Assembly: GCF_006346315.1 (NCBI RefSeq)
Contig: NZ_VDMR01000001.1
Coordinates: 1,240,001-1,304,000 of the forward strand
Direction: 5' to 3'
Source of the DNA: Nocardioides litoris
GTDB taxonomy: Bacteria > Actinomycetota > Actinomycetes > Propionibacteriales > Nocardioidaceae
Length of the DNA: 64,000 nt
Each line of letters opens with the position of its first letter. The first letter of the stretch is position 1. Below are positions 25,268 through 33,651 of the stretch, piece after piece. A model generated the notes under the pieces. The model searched no databases, was not told where the DNA came from, and saw only the letters and a program-made list of their open reading frames with translations. The translations under genes and the position numbers were made by a program.

Positions 25268-26271
25268 CGGTGGCCGCGGGCGGGGACGGGGTCGCCCCCG
25301 GGGACGACCCCGGGCTGGTCGACCGGTGCGTCGGGGTGCTCCTCGGCTCGGCGGCCGGCGACGCCCTCGGCGCGGGCTACGAGTTCACGACCCCCGCGGC
25401 CGACCTCGTGCCGGCGATGATCGGGGGCGGGCTCGGCGGGTTCGCGCCGGGGGAGTGGACCGACGACACCTCCCAGGCCGTGCCCATCGCCGAGGCCGCG
25501 GCGCGCGGCCTCGACCTGCGCTCGCCCGAGGCGCTCGACCACGTGGCCGGCCGGTTCGCCGACTGGTACGCCGAGGGGCCCGCCGACGTGGGCATCCAGA
25601 CCGCCGAGGTGCTGCGGCGCGCCGGTCGGCACCCCTCGGGCGCGCAGATGGCCGAGGCCGCCCGCGAGGTCCACGACCGGACCGGGCGCAGCGCCGGCAA
25701 CGGCTCGCTCATGCGCACCGGCCCCGTGGTGCTGGCCCACCTCGACGACCCCGACGCGCTCGTCGAGGCCGCCCAGGCGGTCGCCGCGCTCACGCACTTC
25801 GAGACCGTGGGACGCGAGGCGAGCGCCGTCTGGTGCCTGCTGGTGCGGCACGCCGTGGTCAGCGCCGCGCTGCCGTCGTACGACGACGTGGCGGGATGGG
25901 TGCCGGGCGACCGCGACCACTGGCGCCGGGTCCTGGCCGAGGCCGAGCAGCAGCCGCCGGGGGCGTTCACGACCAACGGCTGGGCGGTCGGGGCGCTGCA
26001 AGCGGCCTGGTCGGCCGTCGTGCACACGCCGGTGCCGGCCGAGCGGCCCGAGCAGCACCTCGTCGAGGCCCTCGGCACCGCCATCCGCATCGGCCACGAC
26101 ACCGACACGGTCGCGGCGATCGCGGGGGCACTGCTGGGTGGGCGCTGGGGCGCGAGCGCCGTGCCCGGGACCTGGCGGGGCATCCTCCACGGCTGGCCGG
26201 GCCTGCGGGCCGACGACCTCGAGTCGCTCGCCCGGCGCGCGATCGGGGCGGGGGACGTCTCCGCGGGGTGA
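25264..26271 (+). CDS. ADP-ribosylglycohydrolase family protein
   Basis: A 335-residue DraG/ARH-fold hydrolase, which removes ADP-ribose from proteins, nucleic acids or small molecules using two magnesium ions. Visible are GVLLGSAAGDALGAGYE at the N-terminus, WTDDTSQA (metal ligands Thr-Asp-Asp), GNGSLMRTGP, and GHDTDTVAAIAGALLGGRWG (metal ligands Asp, Asp, Thr) near residue 275. All catalytic motifs are intact. The GTG overlaps the UPF0182 stop by 4 nt (GTGA); a second GTG at 25270 is an alternative. Its coupling to an envelope operon is unexpected. Confidence 0.9.
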   Translation: MTVAAGGDGVAPGDDPGLVDRCVGVLLGSAAGDALGAGYEFTTPAADLVPAMIGGGLGGFAPGEWTDDTSQAVPIAEAAARGLDLRSPEALDHVAGRFADWYAEGPADVGIQTAEVLRRAGRHPSGAQMAEAAREVHDRTGRSAGNGSLMRTGPVVLAHLDDPDALVEAAQAVAALTHFETVGREASAVWCLLVRHAVVSAALPSYDDVAGWVPGDRDHWRRVLAEAEQQPPGAFTTNGWAVGALQAAWSAVVHTPVPAERPEQHLVEALGTAIRIGHDTDTVAAIAGALLGGRWGASAVPGTWRGILHGWPGLRADDLESLARRAIGAGDVSAG

Positions 26272-26347
26272 GCCGTGGGGGAGGGAGACAGTAGGATCCC
26301 TCCGTCGTGCCGCCCGCGCGGCGGAGCAGCACAGAGAAGCGGAGCCC

Positions 26348-29272
26348 ATGCCCTCGTCGTCCCCGTACTCCGGCGCCACGGAGGCAGCCGCCAAGCTGCG
26401 CCGCGACGCGGAGATGGCGGCCGCCGAGCAGGCCGCCGAGCGGCTGGCCGCCGAGGAGATCGCCACCGAGGCGATCCGCGCCCGCACCGAGGCCGAGCGG
26501 CTCGCACGCGAGCACGCCGAGGCCGCGGCCGCGGCCCACGAGGCCCGCACGGCGGCCGAGACGGCTGCGGCGACCTACGCCGAGCAGCGCCGGGCCGCCG
26601 AGGAGGCCGCCCAGCGCGCCGCGCTCACCCGTGAGGCCGCCGAGCGGTCTGCCCGCGACCACGTCGAGCTCGCCGAGTCCGAGGCCGCCCGTCGGTCCTC
26701 GGCCGAGCGGCACGCCTCCGAGCTGGCCGAGCGCGTGGTCGCCACGCTGGCCGAGCGCGAGGCCGCCGAGGCCGCCGCCCGCCGCGAGACCACCGCCGCC
26801 CAGGAGGCTGCCACCGCGCGGGCCCGGGCCGAGGAGAACGCCCGCTACCACGCCGAGCTCGCCGAGCAGGCCCTCGCCGACCGGGCCGAGAGCGAGCGCC
26901 GGGCGCTCGAGCTCTCCGAGGCGGGGGTGGCCGCCGCCGACGAGCACCTGGCCGCCGTCCGCGAGGCCCACGAGGAGCGCGACCGGCTCGAGCGCGCCGC
27001 TCGCGAGCAGGTGCGCGCCCGCACCGCCGCCGAGGAGGCCGCCCAGCGGCAGGCCACCCTCGCCGCCGACGCCCACCAGGCCGCGCGAGACGCCGAGCTG
27101 CGCGCCCGCAGCGTCTCCGACCAGGCCGCGGCTCGGGCCGAGGAGCACGCCGCCTTCGCCCGCCACGCCGTCGAGCAGCGCGAGGCCGCCGAGGCCGCGC
27201 TGACCGAGATGGCCGACGCGCGCCGGCTGGCCGAGCAGGCCGCCGCCGAGCAGTCCGCGCTGGCCGAGCAGGCCATGGTGGCCCGCGCCCAGGCCGAGGA
27301 CCGCGCCCGTGAGCTCGCCGACACCGCGAGCGCCTCGGCCGAGGAGTACGCCGACTTCGTCCGTCGCGCCGCCGACGACCGCGACCTGCTGCAGTCGGCC
27401 GCGATCGAGCAGGCCAAGTCCCGCATCCGGGCAGAGGAGCTGGCCACCGAGCAGGCCGACCTCGCCCGCACCGCCCACGCCCAGTCCGCCGAGGCCGCCG
27501 AGGTCGCCCGGCGCGTCGCCGGCGAGGCGGCGACCGCCGCCGAGGAGCACGCCGCCTTCGCCCGCCAGGCGCTCGAGGAGCGGCGCGTGGTCGAGGCCCG
27601 GGTGCTCGAGATGGCCGAGGCCCGCCGCCTGGCCGACGAGGCCGCCGCGCTGCAGGCCGAGCTCGCCCGGGCCGCCGAGCTCGAGCGCACCCGCGCCGAG
27701 GAGCACGCCCGCGAGACCGCCGAGCTGGCGAGCCGGTCGGCGGGGGAGTTCGCCACGTTCGTCGAGCAGGTCGAGCGCGAGCGCACGGTGCTGCAGGAGG
27801 CGGCGCAGGAGCAGACCCGCGCCCGCGGCGAGGCCGAGCGCGCCGCCAGCCGCCACGCCGGGCTGGCCGCCGAGGCCCACCAGGCCGCGATGGACGCCGA
27901 GCAGCGCGCCCGCGAGGTCTCCGAGCAGGCCGCGGCGGCCGCCGAGGAGCACGGTGTCTTCGCCACCCGCGCCCTCGAGCAGCGCCAGGCCGCCGAGCAG
28001 TCCGCCACCGAGCAGGCCGCCCGCGCCCAGCGGGCCTTCGCCGACCGCGAGCAGGCCGAGGTCAAGGCCCGCGAGCAGATCGAGCTGGTCGCCGAGGCCA
28101 ACCGGATCGCCGCCGCCAGCGCCGAGCAGGCCGCCTCCGCGGCCGAGGAGGCCCGCCTGGCCAGCCAGCTGCGGCACTCCTCGGAGGAGTCGGCCCGCAA
28201 GGCCTCCCGCGCCCGCCTCGAGGCCGAGGAGTCGGCCCGCACCCTCGCGGCCGCCGCCGAGACCGCGGCCCAGCAGCGTCGCGAGGCCGAGCTCCGGGTG
28301 CGCGACGTGCACCAGCAGGCCGAGGCCCTCCTCGGTGAGCACCGCGAGTCGCTGCGCGTCGCCCAGGAGCAGCTGTCCTCCGCCAAGCGCGAGGCCGCCC
28401 AGCAGGCCCAGGCCCGCGCCGACGCCGAGCGCACCGCCGCCCGGCACGCCCAGGCCCGCGCCGAGGCCGAGACCCGCGCCGCCGACCTGGCCATCCAGCT
28501 GGCCGAGGCCCGCGCCCGGCTGCTCGCCGTGCCCCGGCCCGCGGCGGTCCCCGCGCCCGGTGGTGGCACCGAGCCCGAGCCCCAGCGGCGCCGCGAGCCG
28601 GAGCCCGAGCCCGAGCCCGTTGTCGAGGCGGTCGAGCCCGAGGTCGTCCAGCCCGAGCCCGAGGCGCCGGTCGAGGCCGAGCCCGACCCGGTCGCCGAGG
28701 AGCGCAGCGTCACCGACACCGCGGAGCGGCCGGCGGTCGTCGTACCGGTGGCGGAGGGGGAGGACGAGCGGCCCTCGTCGCCCAAGGCCGGACTGGCCGA
28801 GCGGGTCTCGGGCCTGCTGCAGCCGCGGGTCGTCAGCCGGGACGACGAGGCCGACGGGGACTACCACGACAGCCGCCACTACCGCCCGCTGGTGCTCGCC
28901 GCCTCCGGCGTGGCCGCGCTCGGGCTGGTCATCACGGCGCTGATGCTCATCACCGGCGGGTTCTCCGCGGGAGTGCTGCTCCCGCTGTTCGTCACGCTCG
29001 TCTCGGCCTTCGCCGTGGTGTGGCTCGGCGGCCGCTCGACCGAGGTGTCGCTCGAGCAGGGCACGCTCGAGCTGCGGCTGGGCGACGACCGGCGCACGTT
29101 CGACCTCACCAACGACGCCACGACCATCGAGACCTCGGGCGAGCCGGGCGAGCCCGGCTGGACCATGACCCTCGTGCGCCGCGGCCTCGGCCCGGTCGAG
29201 CTCGACGCCCAGGTCGTCGACCCGGTGCGGTTCGCCGCGGCCGTCGAGCACTGGCGTCCTGGCTCCTCCTAG
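26348..29272 (+). CDS. Giant repetitive coiled-coil protein with C-terminal membrane anchor
   Basis: A 974-residue protein rich in Ala, Glu, Arg and Gln. Residues 20-720 are almost unbroken coiled coil without proline. Residues 198-599 consist of six consecutive 67-residue units, each beginning with a variant of EEHAAFARQA; odd and even units differ, so the true period is 134 residues. Then come a Pro/Glu-rich linker (about 735-800), two membrane helices (LVLAASGVAALGLVITALML and LLPLFVTLVSAFAVVWL) and a 70-residue PH-like C-terminal domain. 67 equals eight heptads plus one hendecad. I recognise no named family; it recalls Scy/FilP-type cytoskeletal proteins. TAGGAT (26292-26297) and GGAG before the ATG give it its own promoter and ribosome site. 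Confidence 0.85.
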   Translation: MPSSSPYSGATEAAAKLRRDAEMAAAEQAAERLAAEEIATEAIRARTEAERLAREHAEAAAAAHEARTAAETAAATYAEQRRAAEEAAQRAALTREAAERSARDHVELAESEAARRSSAERHASELAERVVATLAEREAAEAAARRETTAAQEAATARARAEENARYHAELAEQALADRAESERRALELSEAGVAAADEHLAAVREAHEERDRLERAAREQVRARTAAEEAAQRQATLAADAHQAARDAELRARSVSDQAAARAEEHAAFARHAVEQREAAEAALTEMADARRLAEQAAAEQSALAEQAMVARAQAEDRARELADTASASAEEYADFVRRAADDRDLLQSAAIEQAKSRIRAEELATEQADLARTAHAQSAEAAEVARRVAGEAATAAEEHAAFARQALEERRVVEARVLEMAEARRLADEAAALQAELARAAELERTRAEEHARETAELASRSAGEFATFVEQVERERTVLQEAAQEQTRARGEAERAASRHAGLAAEAHQAAMDAEQRAREVSEQAAAAAEEHGVFATRALEQRQAAEQSATEQAARAQRAFADREQAEVKAREQIELVAEANRIAAASAEQAASAAEEARLASQLRHSSEESARKASRARLEAEESARTLAAAAETAAQQRREAELRVRDVHQQAEALLGEHRESLRVAQEQLSSAKREAAQQAQARADAERTAARHAQARAEAETRAADLAIQLAEARARLLAVPRPAAVPAPGGGTEPEPQRRREPEPEPEPVVEAVEPEVVQPEPEAPVEAEPDPVAEERSVTDTAERPAVVVPVAEGEDERPSSPKAGLAERVSGLLQPRVVSRDDEADGDYHDSRHYRPLVLAASGVAALGLVITALMLITGGFSAGVLLPLFVTLVSAFAVVWLGGRSTEVSLEQGTLELRLGDDRRTFDLTNDATTIETSGEPGEPGWTMTLVRRGLGPVELDAQVVDPVRFAAAVEHWRPGSS
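26939..28144 (+). repeat. Three tandem 402-bp coding repeats (134 codons each)
   Basis: The units start at 26939, 27341 and 27743 and each contains two related 201-bp halves. The phase is exact: every 67 codons the frame returns to a Glu/Asp/Gly-Glu-(His/Tyr/Phe) start. The nucleotide sequences have diverged, so this is an old duplication kept by selection on protein structure. Confidence 0.85.
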
Positions 29273-29305
29273 CCCTACCGCTCGCCAACCTCACCCGGGC
29301 ATGCT

Positions 29306-29323
29306 GAGTGACGTCCGTCACTC
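29306..29323. promoter_or_regulatory. Perfect palindrome upstream of the GMC oxidoreductase
   Basis: GAGTGAC-GTCC-GTCACTC is a perfect 7-bp inverted repeat with a 4-bp centre, ending 19 bp before the GTG of the GMC gene. Size and position suit an operator for a TetR- or GntR-type dimer. No regulator gene is adjacent. A short terminator for the coiled-coil gene is the alternative. Confidence 0.5.
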
Positions 29324-29342
29324 CAAACCGTGAGGTGGTCCC

Positions 29343-31196
29343 GTGGTCGAGCAGCAGTCCGGTCCGTACGACGTCGTCGTGGTCGGGGGAGGGTCGGCCG
29401 GCGCGGTCGTCGCCGCCCGCCTGAGCGAGGACCCCGACCTCCGGGTCGCGCTGGTCGAGGCCGGCGGGCCGCCCCCGCCGCACGCGCTGATGCCGGCGGC
29501 CGTCGCGTCGCTGCAGAACGACCCCGACGTCGACTGGATGTTCTCCGGCGACCCGGGTGGCGCGGGGGAGGGCGTGACCGACGGTCGGATGATGGTGCCC
29601 CGCGGCAAGATGCTCGGCGGCTCCTCCGGCCTGAACTACATGGCCTACGTACGCGGCCACCCCGGTGACTTTGACGGCTGGGCCGCCGGCGGCGCCAAGG
29701 GCTGGTCGTACGACGACGTGCTGCCCTACTTCATCAAGGCCGAGGGCCTGGTGCCGCCCGACCCGGCCGACGGCGTCGACATCGACGACGAGGCCCACGG
29801 CACCGACGGCCCGGTGGGCGTCTCGGTGCGCTCGCCGCGGCTGGCGGCGGCGGAGCAGTTCGTCGAGGCCGCCTCGGCTGCGGGCATCCCGCGCGGCGAC
29901 TACAACGGCCGTGACCGCGGCGGTCCGCGCGGCCTGGCGTCGCTGTTCCAGACGACGACCAAGGACGGCAAGCGGTCCTCGACCTACACCGCCTACCTCG
30001 AGCCCGCCCTCGACCGTCCCAACCTGACGATCATCACCCACGCCCACGTCGAGCGGGTGCTGCTCGAGGAGGGCGGGGCCGGCCTGCGCGCCACCGGCAT
30101 CCGCTACCGCGACGCCGACGGCGAGGTGCACGAGGTGCACGCCGGGCGCGAGGTGGTGCTCAGCGCCGGCGCGATCGGTTCCCCGCAGCTGCTGCTGCTC
30201 TCCGGCATCGGCCCCTCGGCCGAGCTGGCCGAGGTGGGCGTCGACTGCGTGCTCGACAACCCCCACGTCGGCAGGCACCTCAAGGACCACCTGCACATGC
30301 CGCTGTTCTTCCCGGCGCCGGGCATCGCGCTGACCATGGCCGAGATCGGCGTCGCCCTCGGCCCCGACGCGCTCCGCGCGCCCGCCGGCCCGCTGCCCGC
30401 CGACCCGGCCGGCGACGCCGACCTCCCCGAGGAGCTCGCCGCGCTCAAGGCCGAGGCCGAGCGCCAGCTGATGGCCTGGGCCACCAGCGGCCAGGGTCTC
30501 CCGTCCTCGTCGATGTACGACGCCGTGGCGTTCTTCTCCACTGGTCTCGGCGACCTGCACACCCACGACGCCCAGATCGGACTCCTCGCCTGCGGTTACA
30601 CCCCCGACATCTGGCGCAACGTCTTCCGCATCGACCCCGACCGCTACTTCGACGACCCCGCCACCGCCCTCGCTGCCGACGCCCAGACCGTCGTGGTGCT
30701 GCCCAACCCGGTGCAGCCGCACTCGGAGGGCTCGGTGTCGCTCGCCAGCGCCGACCCCGCCGCCCATCCCGTCATCGACCTCAACTACTACGACGACCCC
30801 CACGACATGGACGTGATGGTCGCCGTCGTCCGTCGGGCACTGGAGGTGGTCGCGGCCTGGCCGGGCGACGGCCTCGGCGACATGCTCGTCCCGCCCGCCC
30901 TGGCCGAGAAGCACGGCCACCAGCCCGGCGCCGTACCGAGTGACGAGCTGCTGACCGACATGGCCCGCCACTACTCGCTGACGGTCTACCACGAGACCTC
31001 GACCTGCCGGATGGGCGACGTCGTCGACCCCGAGCTGCGCGTGCTCGGCGTCGCCGGCCTCCGCGTCGCCGACGCGAGCATCATGCCGACCGTGGTCAGC
31101 GGCAACACCAACGCCGCCGCGATCATGATCGGCGAGAAGGCCGCCGCGATGATCGCCGACGACCTCCGCGTCGAGCCGGAGGTCGCCGCCGGCTGA
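29343..31196 (+). CDS. GMC family FAD-dependent oxidoreductase (choline dehydrogenase-like)
   Basis: A 617-residue flavoenzyme that oxidises an alcohol to an aldehyde. YDVVVVGGGSAGAVVAARL is the FAD fingerprint, VPRGKMLGGSSGLNYMAYVRG the first GMC signature, GAIGSPQLLLLSGIGPS the second, and TVYHETSTCRMG carries the catalytic His; TNAAAIMIGEKAAAMI closes the FAD domain. An insertion around residues 345-385 (acidic, Ala-rich) makes it longer than the 526-residue GMC protein at 39371. The substrate is unknown. It stands alone between the coiled-coil gene and the initiator tRNA, behind a palindrome that may be an operator. Confidence 0.92.
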   Translation: MVEQQSGPYDVVVVGGGSAGAVVAARLSEDPDLRVALVEAGGPPPPHALMPAAVASLQNDPDVDWMFSGDPGGAGEGVTDGRMMVPRGKMLGGSSGLNYMAYVRGHPGDFDGWAAGGAKGWSYDDVLPYFIKAEGLVPPDPADGVDIDDEAHGTDGPVGVSVRSPRLAAAEQFVEAASAAGIPRGDYNGRDRGGPRGLASLFQTTTKDGKRSSTYTAYLEPALDRPNLTIITHAHVERVLLEEGGAGLRATGIRYRDADGEVHEVHAGREVVLSAGAIGSPQLLLLSGIGPSAELAEVGVDCVLDNPHVGRHLKDHLHMPLFFPAPGIALTMAEIGVALGPDALRAPAGPLPADPAGDADLPEELAALKAEAERQLMAWATSGQGLPSSSMYDAVAFFSTGLGDLHTHDAQIGLLACGYTPDIWRNVFRIDPDRYFDDPATALAADAQTVVVLPNPVQPHSEGSVSLASADPAAHPVIDLNYYDDPHDMDVMVAVVRRALEVVAAWPGDGLGDMLVPPALAEKHGHQPGAVPSDELLTDMARHYSLTVYHETSTCRMGDVVDPELRVLGVAGLRVADASIMPTVVSGNTNAAAIMIGEKAAAMIADDLRVEPEVAAG

Positions 31197-31212
31197 CGGG
31201 ACCGACCCCGAT

Positions 31213-31241
31213 TTGAGCCGCTGCACCCCGTCCGCTAACGT
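31213..31241 (+). promoter_or_regulatory. Promoter of the initiator tRNA
   Basis: TTGAGC (31213-31218) and TAACGT (31236-31241) are separated by 17 bp and end 12 nt before the tRNA. This is one of the best -35/-10 pairs in the window. Confidence 0.75.
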
Positions 31242-31253
31242 TCTGTTCACCGA

Positions 31254-31330
31254 CGCGGGGTGGAGCAGCTCGGTAGCTCGCTGGGCTCATAACCCAGAGG
31301 TCGCAGGTTCAAATCCTGCCCCCGCTACCA
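31254..31330 (+). tRNA. Initiator tRNA-Met (CAT anticodon)
   Basis: The 77-nt gene folds into a full cloverleaf: D arm GAGC/GCTC, anticodon stem CTGGG/CCCAG around CTCATAA, T arm GCAGG/CCTGC with TTCAAAT. Initiator features are visible: the three consecutive G-C pairs at the base of the anticodon stem and an unpaired first position (C1 opposite T72). The CCA end is encoded (31328-31330). Confidence 0.97.
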
Positions 31331-31332
31331 TT

Positions 31333-31374
31333 CCGAGGGCCCTCACAGTTGTCGTGAGGGCCCTCGGTTGTTTT
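31333..31374 (+). terminator. Intrinsic terminator of the tRNA gene
   Basis: CCGAGGGCCCTCAC (31333-31346) and GTGAGGGCCCTCGG (31354-31367) form a perfect 14-bp stem, followed by TTGTTTT. It starts 2 nt after the tRNA CCA end. It also protects the convergent GIY-YIG gene, which ends at 31444. Confidence 0.95.
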
Positions 31375-31443
31375 GGCGTAGTCGTGGTGATGCTCTCAGT
31401 CGTATCAACGGACGGGTTGCAGCGATCGTCCCCCGTGACGCCG

Positions 31444-33174
31444 TTACCCGGGGGTTGTGCTGACGCCCGAGGCGAAGAACGGCCTGAGGTGCTCGCGGAG
31501 CGCTGGGTCGCAGACATAGACGTAGGTGCCGCGCATGCCCCTCGTCAGGAGGACGGCGTAAACGTTCCGGACGAATCGCAGCACATCGTCGTCTGTGTAC
31601 GTGATGCCCAGCATCCGATTGTTGGTGGCGCCGCGCGGGTCCCAGTAGTGCTGCCGATCGAAGACGATGCGGTCTTGATCGAACCGGAGATCGCGACCGA
31701 TGATCACGCCGGCGTAGTTGAGGTCGTAGCCCTGAATGGTGTGGATCGAGCCGACCTGCTCAAGTGAGCCGGGTGAGTTGACCCAGTCCACGTCCACGGC
31801 GTTCCAGCGCAGCTGGAGCCCGTCGAGCTCGATGTCGACAGCAGTCCGGTCGCGTCGGGACGCGTAGGGCCACGCGAAACCGGCGAGCAGGCGGGAGAGC
31901 CCGACCTCGGCCTCACGCGCACGTATCTCGTTGCGCATCTCCGGCAGGTGGTCGAAGAAGCGCAGATCGTAGTTCTCGAACGATCGGGGTGCCGTGACGG
32001 TCCCGTCGAGCACGCCACGGACGTAGCCCACGTAGTCGCTCCCGGCCTTGACTCGCATCTGGGAGGTGAGGGGGTAGAACCGCCCGGCTCGTCGGCCTGA
32101 CTCGACCAGGGCCTCGATGGCGTCTGTCGACAGGTCGGCCGGCCGTATCGCTTGTGCGCCGTCCACGAGGAGGATCTGGTGCCGGCTCTGATGATCAATC
32201 CAATCGAGCTGGGTGTACTTGTAGTCGTCCCTGCCGAACAGAGTCTCGTTGATCTGCCGGAACTTGGCGTTGAGTGGACCCGAGGGCTGGTTGGCGCGCT
32301 GGTTGAGTCGATGGGACTCGTCCACGATCAGGAGGTCGAACTTGTCAGGAGACGCGCCGACCTCGAACGGCGAGAGCACCTGCCGGGGGAGCAGCCCCGG
32401 AGTCTTTCGGAACACCTTCTTGATCGACTCCCGCAGCGACTGCTGGGGAACCACGAGCGCGGCTCGAAAGCCGCTGAGCAGCTGGGCGTAGCCCGGGACG
32501 AAGTATTCCGAGAGGAGCGTGTCCCTCTCGGGCGCGGCGTGCTCGTCGCCGGCTTGGATGTCAGCCAGCAGCTTCATCAGGAACACCGCCACCACGGTCT
32601 TGCCAGTTCCGGGGCCGCCTTGGATGACGATCCGGCTCGAGATCTCCTGCGCGAGGTCGTTGAAGAGTCCCGAGAGGATGTCGTCCACCGCGATTGCCTG
32701 GTCCTGGGTCAAGGCCTTGAAGGGCGAGAGCTTGAAGAGGTCGGTGTTCTCGATCTCGCGGATGGGGCGGGTGAAGGCGCCCCGCGCACGCAGCTCCTCG
32801 AAGATCGCGTGGAACGTCTCCCGGTAGCCGTCGCGTCCGAAGTAGTTGGACTCGGTGATGCCGCTGTTGCCGTTGAGAACCTGGTAGTGCCCGTCACCCG
32901 CAAAGAGGCGGATGAGGAACGACTCGAGGTCGAGGCAGGCGGACTTGTTGAAACGATCGTCGATGACGACGCGCGCGCCCTTCAACCTGGCCTTGTCAGA
33001 ATCGATGTGCTGCTTGAATCGAGCGGCCACGTTCAGAGACTCGCCGACATAGAGGTCCCGCTCGTCCGAGAGCGCGTAGACCACGGGCCAGTTGCGGAAC
33101 TGCGGGTCAGATCGGGCCCATCTGTCGATCTCGTCCCTGCGGAGCGAGACCTCCTCAATCCTGAAGCCGGTCAT
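31444..33174 (-). CDS. GIY-YIG nuclease fused to DUF2075 superfamily-1 helicase
   Basis: A 576-residue fusion. Residues about 28-110 form a GIY-YIG nuclease: VVYALSDERDLYVGES, Arg in NVAARFKQH and the metal-binding Glu in LDLESFLIRLF. Residues about 165-570 form a DUF2075 helicase-like ATPase with Walker A QGGPGTGKTVVAVF, Walker B LLIVDESHRLNQ, ILLVDGAQAIR, LTSQMRVKAG and the late SIHTIQGYDLNYAGVIIGRD. The codon usage and GC content are visibly lower than in the neighbours (many AT-ending codons), a sign of transfer. The ATG overlaps the end of the MazG-like gene by 20 nt, so the two are coupled. Anti-phage or plasmid defence is the likely role; this is inference. Confidence 0.85.
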   Translation of the reverse strand: MTGFRIEEVSLRRDEIDRWARSDPQFRNWPVVYALSDERDLYVGESLNVAARFKQHIDSDKARLKGARVVIDDRFNKSACLDLESFLIRLFAGDGHYQVLNGNSGITESNYFGRDGYRETFHAIFEELRARGAFTRPIREIENTDLFKLSPFKALTQDQAIAVDDILSGLFNDLAQEISSRIVIQGGPGTGKTVVAVFLMKLLADIQAGDEHAAPERDTLLSEYFVPGYAQLLSGFRAALVVPQQSLRESIKKVFRKTPGLLPRQVLSPFEVGASPDKFDLLIVDESHRLNQRANQPSGPLNAKFRQINETLFGRDDYKYTQLDWIDHQSRHQILLVDGAQAIRPADLSTDAIEALVESGRRAGRFYPLTSQMRVKAGSDYVGYVRGVLDGTVTAPRSFENYDLRFFDHLPEMRNEIRAREAEVGLSRLLAGFAWPYASRRDRTAVDIELDGLQLRWNAVDVDWVNSPGSLEQVGSIHTIQGYDLNYAGVIIGRDLRFDQDRIVFDRQHYWDPRGATNNRMLGITYTDDDVLRFVRNVYAVLLTRGMRGTYVYVCDPALREHLRPFFASGVSTTPG

Positions 33175-33481
33175 ACCGGGTGCTCCGTCCGCGTGCGGAG
33201 TCGGCCGGATACTTCGATCGAGTGATCTCGAGCTTGTCGAGGATGATCTGCTCCGGATCGAGGTCGAGACGTGCGGCTAGGAGCAGGCAGTAGGTCATGA
33301 CATCGGCGAGCTCGGACCTGACATCGGCCAGGTCGGCGTCGTCGTCCCACTGGAAGCACTCGAGCAGCTCACCCGCCTCGATCGCGACGCTCTTGGCGAG
33401 GTTCGAGGGCGAGTGGAATTGCGCCCAATCACGCTCAGCAACGAACGCCTCGATAGCCGTCCAGACTGACTGGCTCGTCAT
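33155..33481 (-). CDS. MazG-like nucleotide pyrophosphohydrolase
   Basis: A 108-residue all-alpha pyrophosphohydrolase of the MazG/RS21-C6 type, which hydrolyses (d)NTPs to monophosphates. The metal-binding motifs are EAGELLECFQW (residues 31-44) and ELADVMTYCLLLAARL, and the family tail EITRSKYP is present. The length is typical. TAGGGT (33488-33493, minus strand) lies 6 nt before the ATG, so a leaderless promoter drives this gene and the coupled GIY-YIG/DUF2075 gene. Nucleotide depletion together with a nuclease-helicase would suit an abortive defence system. Confidence 0.88.
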   Translation of the reverse strand: MTSQSVWTAIEAFVAERDWAQFHSPSNLAKSVAIEAGELLECFQWDDDADLADVRSELADVMTYCLLLAARLDLDPEQIILDKLEITRSKYPADSARGRSTRYDRLQD

Positions 33482-33651
33482 GCGTGCACCCTAGCCGCGG
33501 GAGGCCCGGGCCGACCGTCCTGCGACGTCGTGCGACCCGTCCGGGCCACTTCTGCCGGCCGATCAGACGAATGTGCAGCGTTCGCCGGACAGTTCAGCCA
33601 CGAGCGACCTAATCTCTCCGGGTCCTATACTTTCTCGACCCGGAGATCCCC

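Noticed and set aside
31254..33651. Integrative element at the initiator tRNA
   Set aside because: No integrase and no copy of the tRNA 3-prime end near 33480-33650 that could be an attachment repeat. The low-GC two-gene unit is beside the tRNA but not shown to be integrated by it.
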